Assembly: GCA_964632995.1 (NCBI GenBank)
Contig: CAZWDL010000178.1
Coordinates: forward strand, 1 to 11,014
DNA length: 11,014 nucleotides
Reading direction: 5' to 3'
DNA from: CAZWDL01 sp964632995
GTDB taxonomy: Bacteria; Bacteroidota; Bacteroidia; Chitinophagales; Saprospiraceae
The notes under the pieces are model-generated. The model saw nothing but the letters and a program-made list of their open reading frames with translations, ran no database searches and was not told the DNA's origin. Position 1 is the stretch's first letter; every line of letters begins with the position of its first letter. The translations under genes were made by a program, and so were the position numbers. Positions 6,808 through 11,014 of the stretch are shown in pieces.

Positions 6808-7733
6808 CTTATTACGCGAAATTGCTGCTCCTCGGAGAACACACCATTATCAACAGTTCCAATGCGCTGGCAATCCCCTTTCGCCGTTTTAGCGGCCAGT
6901 GGAAATGGATGACCGGTGAGGATTCACCGGCTGCTGCTCAGCAGCAACTTACGGCTTTCGCCAAATACCTGGATCAAATGCCTTCTTCCGGTGAAATGCC
7001 GGCCATCGATATCGCCCGTTTTTCCCGGGAGCTGTCCGAAGGCCTCTATTTCGATTCCGATATTCCCGCCGGCTACGGCCTGGGTAGCTCGGGCGCACTC
7101 TGCGCCGCCGTGTACGATCGCTACGCGCGGGAAAAAATCAGCCGAAACCAAATTGAAAAATACCCAACGCTGAAAAAGCAGCTGGCGACGATGGAAAGCT
7201 TCTTCCACGGTTCCAGCTCCGGCACCGATCCGCTGATCTGCTACCTCGAGCGCCCCGTGCTACTGCTGCGTGGGGGACAGCTGGAGCAGGTCATGCTACC
7301 TTCCGCTCCATCGGATGGCTCTTATCGTTTTTTTCTCCTTGACACCGGCATCCCCCGGAAAACCGGCCCGCTCGTCGAGATTTTTCTCAAAAAATACCAG
7401 GATCAAACCTACGCCAGCCGCATCAACAGCCGCCTTGCTCCTCAGGTTAACGGAGCCATTCAGAACCTGCTGGAAGGGCAATGGACCGAACTGTTTGGCC
7501 GCATGGCCGCCATCAGTCGCCTCCAACTGGAACTGATGCCGGAAATGATCCCGTCGGAATTTCGCCCGGTATGGGGGGAAGGGCTGGACAGTAATGTCTA
7601 TAAATTGAAGCTGTGCGGCGCCGGCGGCGGTGGATTCCTGCTCGGGTATACGAATGACTACGAGCGGACGAGTACTTTTCTGGAAACGAAAGGGATGGCA
7701 GTGATGGAGTGCCCGGTGTCCGCCCAGGTTTAA
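6804..7733 (+). CDS. GHMP-family kinase, probable mevalonate kinase
   Basis: GHMP kinases phosphorylate small alcohols with ATP; mevalonate kinase is the second-last kinase step group of the mevalonate route to isoprenoids. The 309 residues carry the three family motifs in order. Motif 1 is YAKLLLLGEHTIINSSNALA (4-23), with the K and GEH of mevalonate kinases. Motif 2, the ATP loop, is PAGYGLGSSGAL (88-99). Motif 3 is CGAGGGGFLLGY (271-282). Between them, E131 and the block GSSSGTDPL (136-144, with D142) correspond to the metal-binding Glu and catalytic Asp of mevalonate kinase. The protein is cytoplasmic. It overlaps the CYTH gene by 4 bp and so is translationally coupled to it. No other mevalonate-pathway gene is in the window, so phosphomevalonate kinase or another GHMP specificity is not excluded. 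Confidence 0.85.
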   Translation: MTYYAKLLLLGEHTIINSSNALAIPFRRFSGQWKWMTGEDSPAAAQQQLTAFAKYLDQMPSSGEMPAIDIARFSRELSEGLYFDSDIPAGYGLGSSGALCAAVYDRYAREKISRNQIEKYPTLKKQLATMESFFHGSSSGTDPLICYLERPVLLLRGGQLEQVMLPSAPSDGSYRFFLLDTGIPRKTGPLVEIFLKKYQDQTYASRINSRLAPQVNGAIQNLLEGQWTELFGRMAAISRLQLELMPEMIPSEFRPVWGEGLDSNVYKLKLCGAGGGGFLLGYTNDYERTSTFLETKGMAVMECPVSAQV

Positions 7734-7753
7734 TTAACCTCCGACTAATGCAA

Positions 7754-7869
7754 CGCCGAAAGTGGATTTGCTAAATCTGCGGCGCCAGGGTTGACCCTGG
7801 CTCAAATACTTGAAAATCAATTATTTTTGATCGGTTGTCGTCATTATTCATGGACTTGCCATGAATAAT
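7754..7869. repeat. Cluster of four successive inverted repeats after the GHMP kinase gene
   Basis: Within 116 bp there are four structures. (a) A two-part stem: CGCCG/CGGCG (7754-7758 with 7780-7784) enclosing GATTT/AAATC (7765-7769 with 7773-7777). (b) GCCAGGGT/ACCCTGGC (7784-7791 with 7794-7801). (c) ATCAA/TTGAT (7816-7820 with 7827-7831). (d) A perfect 11-bp stem ATTATTCATGG/CCATGAATAAT (7843-7853 with 7859-7869). None has a proper U tract, so they are not typical terminators, although (b) could act as one. REP/BIME-like intergenic repeats or a small structured RNA are possible explanations. Confidence 0.6.
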
Positions 7870-7898
7870 CCGGGTTAAGAAATCACCCATTTTGCCTT

Positions 7899-8452
7899 TT
7901 ATTCCAGCCTCTTTGGCCCTTCCGAACTGTTGTGTATCATCCAGCGCTCATCCTGAATAGATTTATAGACGATTTCGTAGTTCAGCCCTCTGGATGTCAA
8001 CTCCTTGAAAATGCTGCTGATCAGCAGGAAATCTTCCTGATTTTCTCACACCGCCAGCACATTATAGGTGGTATTGGCCGGAATGGCTATCCCCTTTTCC
8101 AGCGTTCCGTACGATACGTGTACCAAACTATCCAGCGCCGGCTCCAGGGATGCCAGGAACGTATACAGGTGATTGTCGTAATTGACCAGGTCGTATCGTT
8201 CGCTCTGATATTTAATCGTGACCGTTTCGATGATAGCCGGACCCACTCCGTGATTCTTCAGGTTTAACTCAAAGGTGTTGTTTCCCGAATCGTTCGTCGT
8301 GGAAAGCATCAGATAAGGCATAATCGACAGATGATTCTGCCGGCGCATCAGGTTGGTCTGGTAATGAAAATAACCAGCGTGATAAAGCTGATCGCCATCG
8401 CGGAAATGCTGAGCACGCGCTCGGAATTCCACCTGATTCTGAACTTGGGCAT
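7899..8452 (-). pseudogene. Broken gene for a membrane-anchored hypothetical protein
   Basis: Reading from the ATG at 8452, the protein begins MPKFRIRWNSERVLSISA and has one hydrophobic helix (about residues 13-30, SISAMAISFITLVIFI). At about 8363 the frame is lost. One missing base (GTAATG where GTAAATG would restore it, plus strand) moves the continuation YQTNLMRRQNHLSIMPYLML into another frame. That frame runs to an in-frame TGA at 8046-8048. After the TGA the same frame continues with a plausible 48-residue C-terminus (ENQEDFLLISSIFKELTSRG and onward) to a TAA at 7899-7901. The restored product is about 183 residues: a short N-terminal cytoplasmic part, one membrane helix and a soluble beta-rich domain. 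Small proteins of this build, with 'MPYLML' after the helix, are common uncharacterised proteins in Bacteroidota; the function is unknown. Two independent lesions argue for true decay rather than one sequencing error. Confidence 0.75.
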
Positions 8453-8484
8453 TTGTACAACATTTGTGGAACACCTGCAAGGTA

Positions 8485-8664
8485 ATGAAACCGGACGTAG
8501 GAACTGACTTCGGTTACGGTTTTTCGCGAAACGCAAATGCCGGGTTAACAGCTCAGCTCTCCATGTCGGTTTTCTTCAATATTCAGATGATTGTTCCGAA
8601 TAACTTTGTCCATCTCATTGCTCCGGTATTTGTAGTAGGGTATAAAACAGATGGAGCATTTTAA
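8485..8664 (+). pseudogene. Possible remnant of a gene 3' end (beta-strand-rich tail)
   Basis: An open frame of 59 codons from the ATG at 8485 ends 17 bp before the cytochrome c start. Its product (GTDFGYGFSRNANAGLTAQL, then a hydrophobic strand-like part ending in VVGYKTDGAF) alternates polar and hydrophobic residues. It ends in Phe, as outer-membrane beta-barrels often do. No family is recognised and there is no start signal, so it may be the truncated end of a barrel protein or simply non-coding sequence. It lies upstream of, and divergent from, the broken gene at 7899-8452. Confidence 0.25.
8601..8608 (+). promoter_or_regulatory. Candidate -7 box for the cytochrome c gene
   Basis: TAACTTTG matches the Bacteroidota TAnnTTTG box 74 bp before the cytochrome c ATG. 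A matching TTTG -33 box at normal spacing is not seen, so the call is weak. The A-rich stretch TTTTAATAAAAAACC (8659-8673) next to the start fits the usual translation-initiation region of this phylum. Confidence 0.3.
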
Positions 8665-8681
8665 TAAAAAACCACTTCTCT

Positions 8682-9692
8682 ATGAAAAAAAAGATGCTAA
8701 GAATTTCCGGTTTATTTTTCAGCCTTATTGCCCTGGCAGCCCTCCTTGGTTTCCTTTACTTCAATATCACTTATCCGAAAGTAGGCCCGGCGCCTGACTT
8801 AAAGGTCGAAATCACACCGGAACGGGTAGAGCGGGGAGAGTACCTGGCCAACCACGTGGCGATGTGTATGGATTGTCACTCCAAACGGGACTGGTCCTTG
8901 CTTAGCGGACCTCCGACACCCGGAACCGTGGGCATGGGAGGTGATGTGTTCGATGAGAACTTCGGTTTCCCCGGAACGATACACGTGCCAAATATTACAC
9001 CGGCAAATTTGGGCGGCTGGACCGACGGAGAAATATTCCGGGCTATTACCAGCGGAGTCAGCAAGGGCGGACATACGCTCTTTCCGGTGATGCCCTACCT
9101 GGATTACCGGCAAATGAAGGAGGAGGACCTTCTGTCCATTATTGCTTATATCCGTACGCTCCCAGCTGTCGAAAATACAGTTCCCTGCTCAGAGATCAAT
9201 TTTCCGGTCAACTATTTGATTCGGACCTTACCTCAAGACGCAACACTTCCAAAGGAGGCTCCGGATCCTGAGAAAGATATTATAGCTTACGGTGCTTATC
9301 TAGTGGGCATCTCCGGCTGCAACCACTGCCATACACCCAGAAAGGAAGGAGAGGAACCGACCGGTGAAATACTACAGGGCGGAGTGTCATTTAACCTGCC
9401 GGACGGCAGTACGCTTCGCACTCCCAACCTGACACCAGATGAACAAACAGGCATTGGTATAATGACCAAGGATATTTTTGTTAAGCGGTTCAAAATGTAC
9501 GCCGACAGCTCCTTCCAGCTGCCCTCCGTGCAGCCGGGAAGTTTTCAGACCACCATGCCCTGGAAAATGTATGCCGGCATGAAAGAAGAGGACCTGGGAG
9601 CCATCTACGAATACCTGCAAAACCTGAAACCGGTGCATAATCCGGTAGTGCGCTGGGAGCCGGCCCCGAAAAAGATGGCTTCGAAGGAATAG
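8682..9692 (+). CDS. Membrane-anchored diheme c-type cytochrome
   Basis: The 336-residue protein has an N-terminal hydrophobic segment (about 8-30) after four basic residues, acting as an uncleaved anchor or signal. The rest is periplasmic, with two cytochrome c domains. Each has a heme-binding CxxCH motif: CMDCH (62-66) and CNHCH (213-217). Likely axial methionines are in FPVMPY (M137) and TTMPW (M292). Helices with MKEEDL-xxIxAYIRTLP (145-161) and MKEEDLGAIYEYLQNL (300-315) close the two domains in the usual way. Proteins of this type carry electrons from periplasmic dehydrogenases or to terminal oxidases; related ones are the cytochrome subunits of alcohol or gluconate dehydrogenases. No dehydrogenase gene is adjacent, so its partner is unknown. 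It appears to be a single-gene unit ended by the hairpin at 9795-9827. Confidence 0.92.
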   Translation: MKKKMLRISGLFFSLIALAALLGFLYFNITYPKVGPAPDLKVEITPERVERGEYLANHVAMCMDCHSKRDWSLLSGPPTPGTVGMGGDVFDENFGFPGTIHVPNITPANLGGWTDGEIFRAITSGVSKGGHTLFPVMPYLDYRQMKEEDLLSIIAYIRTLPAVENTVPCSEINFPVNYLIRTLPQDATLPKEAPDPEKDIIAYGAYLVGISGCNHCHTPRKEGEEPTGEILQGGVSFNLPDGSTLRTPNLTPDEQTGIGIMTKDIFVKRFKMYADSSFQLPSVQPGSFQTTMPWKMYAGMKEEDLGAIYEYLQNLKPVHNPVVRWEPAPKKMASKE

Positions 9693-9725
9693 CAACGGAA
9701 CAACTCCCCGGTTTCAACTCTTTCT

Positions 9726-9739
9726 TTAACCCGGATTAT
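9726..9739. repeat. 14-bp sequence shared in inverse with the 7865-7878 repeat
   Basis: TTAACCCGGATTAT here is the exact reverse complement of 7865-7878, which overlaps the right arm of the 11-bp hairpin after the GHMP kinase gene. Both copies lie just downstream of an intact plus-strand gene. A single 14-base match in 11 kb could be chance. The similar position supports, but does not prove, a dispersed intergenic repeat. Confidence 0.35.
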
Positions 9740-9794
9740 CAGGGTTCATCTATTGCGACGCTACCCGGGTGGATAACACCCTATACCAAACAGA

Positions 9795-9827
9795 AAAACG
9801 GGAGCTCCAGGAACGAGCCCCCGTTTT
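9795..9827. terminator. Bidirectional rho-independent terminator between convergent units
   Basis: The arm AAAACGGGAGCTC (9795-9807) pairs with GAGCCCCCGTTTT (9815-9827) over 13 positions with one A-C mismatch and a 7-base loop. T tracts occur at the 3' side on both strands (TTTT then CCTTT on plus; TTTTT on minus from 9798-9794). It lies between the plus-strand cytochrome c gene and the minus-strand SusD-family remnant, where a two-way terminator is expected. Confidence 0.8.
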
Positions 9828-9852
9828 CCTTTATAACAAAGAAAGAGAAATC

Positions 9853-10242
9853 CTAATTCCCATACCCGGGATTCTGCTCCAACAGATTTCCTTCGATCAC
9901 CAGCTCCCGGAAGGGGATGGGATAGATCCGCCGGAATGACTCGTAGCCCATCACTTTTTCCATGATACCCAGACGTACAAGTGTCCAGAAGCGGAAGCCT
10001 TCCTGGAAGAACTCCCATTTCCATTCGTCGGCCAGCGTATTGATGCGCAGGGGTAGTTCTCCGGAGGCATGCAATGACCGGTATACTTCCATCAGGTCGG
10101 GCATCACCGCCGGGTCGGTAGCGCTGGTCACACCTGGCTCCAGCAGGGCCTGCCCGGCACTGCGGATCATCCGGCGATAGTCGTCTTTATTAGGAGGAGG
10201 AATATATTTTTGGATCAATCCCATGGCTGTTTCAGCCAGCAT
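9853..10242 (-). pseudogene. SusD/RagB-family C-terminal remnant (5'-truncated)
   Basis: The 129-residue open frame reads like the end of a SusD/RagB outer-membrane nutrient-binding lipoprotein, which works with a SusC-type TonB-dependent transporter. The blocks are LPLRINTL (62-69), DEWKWEFFQEGFRFWTLVRL (72-91), YPIPFREL (106-113) and LEQNPGY (120-126). The last two are the family's usual closing motifs. Full family members have about 450-600 residues with a lipoprotein signal, so only the last quarter is present. No SusC gene is adjacent. The ATG at 10242 is just the first in this frame. Upstream sequence continues in other frames (see 10243-10381), so this is almost certainly a truncated, frameshifted gene. 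Its stop faces the bidirectional terminator. Confidence 0.75.
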
Positions 10243-10381
10243 ACCTGTGGGTAGGTGCTGTCCGCATCCGGCGTTTTCGCATGGCGATCCGAAACGAATT
10301 CAACCAGCCGCATGGGGCCATGCCCCGCACATCTCCGATGATATCATATTGACTCTTCCAGCGCTCCTGGGTTGCTTCCAT
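10243..10381 (-). pseudogene. Frameshifted coding debris upstream of the SusD-family remnant
   Basis: On the minus strand, one frame from 10381 reads MEATQERWKSQYDIIGDVRG. One frame over, from 10313, it reads MRLVEFVSDRHAKTPDADST. The SusD-family frame starts at 10242. One-base insertions near 10314 and 10243 would join all three into one protein. This suggests one gene with two frameshifts, continuous with the SusD-family part, although these upstream segments show no motif I can assign with certainty. The reading stops making sense at about 10380, where a transposase-like N-terminus begins. Confidence 0.45.
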
Positions 10382-10436
10382 TTTCTTGCAATTGTTCCCG
10401 ATCTTGATTACTCAATTTGACATGTTCTTTCTTCAT
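10380..10436 (-). pseudogene. N-terminal scrap of an IS630-type transposase
   Basis: From the ATG at 10436 the minus strand reads MKKEHVKLSNQDREQLQEN. This resembles the start of IS630-family transposases, which begin with a 'VKLS..DR..L' helix before the helix-turn-helix. After 19 codons the similarity ends and the sequence enters the debris of the SusD-family gene; the frame stops at 10344-10346. A complete transposase would need more than 300 further residues. This is therefore a deletion scar or chance similarity; the short length limits certainty. Confidence 0.4.
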
Positions 10437-10599
10437 AGTGAGCTCCTTTTAGCTCCACAGTATACGACATAATTTAATTTACAGTGTACTTAGCTCGACT
10501 TTAGCCATTTAATAAAGTTTTGTTCGAGCCCAAAATTTAAAATAAAAGAGAGAACCCTGAGGGAAAAGACATAAATTTGGATTGACTAAAATTCAAAAT
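10437..10599. other. Gap between the IS630 scrap and the IS701-like transposase
   Basis: This 163-bp AT-rich stretch presumably holds the left end of the IS701-like element and the outer end of the IS630 scrap. TAAATTTG at 10572-10579 matches the -7 consensus and could drive the transposase. The element's left terminal inverted repeat cannot be identified because its right end lies outside the window. AGCTCC occurs twice close together (10441-10446 and 10451-10456), and TTTTAGCTCCACAG there resembles TTTTAGCTCCATAG inside the MITE-like element at 281-475 (13 of 14 bases). Confidence 0.4.
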
Positions 10600-11014
10600 A
10601 TGTTTAAGCTTCCCCCCGAGTTCTCGGAGATAATATCGGTATTTTCTCCGCATTTTTCAAAAAAGATCTTTGAACGTGCTGGCCAATTATTGCTAGGGAC
10701 AATACTGACTCATGGGAAACGCACCGTTTGTGGCGTTTTGCGGACCTTAGGTTTAAAGGATATCAGCAATTGGGATATTTATCATCGGGTGTTATCCCGA
10801 GCTAAATGGAACCCGTTGCATTGTTCCAGAGCCCTGCTTGGCCTTTTAATCAAACGGTTCATCTCTTCAAATACCCTTGTATTTGTAACAGATGAGACTT
10901 TGGAACGGCGTTGGGGGCCAAAGATCAAAGCTCGCGGTATTTACCGGGATGCGGTCCGCTCCTCCAAAAGCCATTTTGTTAAATGCAGTGGCCTTCGTTG
11001 GATGAGTACCATGT
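10600..11014 (+). CDS. IS701-like DDE transposase, 5' part (runs off window)
   Basis: From the ATG at 10600 the frame stays open for 138 codons to the window end. The product resembles the N-terminal part of IS701-type (DDE superfamily endonuclease) transposases. The shared blocks are a helix FERAGQLLLGTILTHGKRTV (24-43), then LGLKDISNWDIYHRVLSRAKW (50-70) and LVFVTDETLERRWGPKIKAR (93-112), where D98 is in place to be the first catalytic Asp. They end with YRDAVRSSKSHFVKCSGLRW (115-134). No stop or frameshift appears, so the element may be intact and active, but the second Asp and the Glu lie outside the window. It sits next to truncated genes, consistent with an insertion-prone site. Confidence 0.85.
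   Translation, partial: MFKLPPEFSEIISVFSPHFSKKIFERAGQLLLGTILTHGKRTVCGVLRTLGLKDISNWDIYHRVLSRAKWNPLHCSRALLGLLIKRFISSNTLVFVTDETLERRWGPKIKARGIYRDAVRSSKSHFVKCSGLRWMSTM

Noticed and set aside
7932..8267. Plus-strand 111-codon frame opposite the broken membrane protein gene
   Set aside because: It is antisense to a frame that reads as a coherent beta-rich protein, and it has no motif of its own.

Overview
The window looks like a chromosomal segment of a member of the Bacteroidota, probably a marine or environmental Saprospiria/Lewinella-like lineage. The phylum call rests on four things: TAnnTTTG-type -7 boxes, starts without Shine-Dalgarno sequences but with A-rich upstream sequence, a SusD/RagB-type outer-membrane nutrient-binding protein remnant, and a ribosomal protein S1 with a long acidic N-terminal extension. 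The narrower lineage is inference from sequence style only; no marker gene here fixes it.

Layout, left to right. (1) 1-486 holds no convincing gene. It contains an imperfect tandem repeat and a 195-bp non-coding element with perfect 21-bp terminal inverted repeats (MITE-like) that ends 11 bp from the stop of the next gene. (2) On the minus strand, a FadD-type long-chain acyl-CoA synthetase (1867-3540) is followed 72 bp later by a Tat-exported Gfo/Idh/MocA-family oxidoreductase (487-1794). (3) A 341-bp divergent intergenic region carries plus-strand -7-like boxes and four successive small hairpins. It precedes rpsA (3882-6131), which encodes a 749-residue S1 with six S1 domains, and rpsA ends at a clear rho-independent terminator. 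(4) A CYTH-domain (CyaB-like) protein and a GHMP kinase resembling mevalonate kinase overlap by 4 bp (ATGA) and are almost certainly translated together. (5) 7734-8681 is decayed or non-coding. It has a cluster of four inverted repeats, a membrane-anchored hypothetical protein broken by a one-base frameshift and an in-frame TGA, and a short possible remnant of another gene. (6) A membrane-anchored diheme cytochrome c (8682-9692) is followed by a terminator that could serve both strands. (7) The right end is mobile-element debris: a 5'-truncated, frameshifted SusD/RagB-family C-terminus, a short IS630-type transposase N-terminus fused against it, and the start of an apparently intact IS701-like transposase that runs off the window.

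The core genes (fadD, rpsA, CYTH/GHMP kinase, cytochrome c) look intact and ordinary for the phylum. Accessory signal is concentrated at 1-480, 7734-8681 and 9853-11014, where insertion, truncation and frameshift scars occur. I found no CRISPR array, phage module, toxin-antitoxin pair, tRNA or rRNA, and no convincing new multi-gene system. The least explained structures are the hairpin-rich rpsA leader, the CYTH/GHMP kinase coupled pair, the MITE-like element and the hairpin cluster after the GHMP kinase gene.
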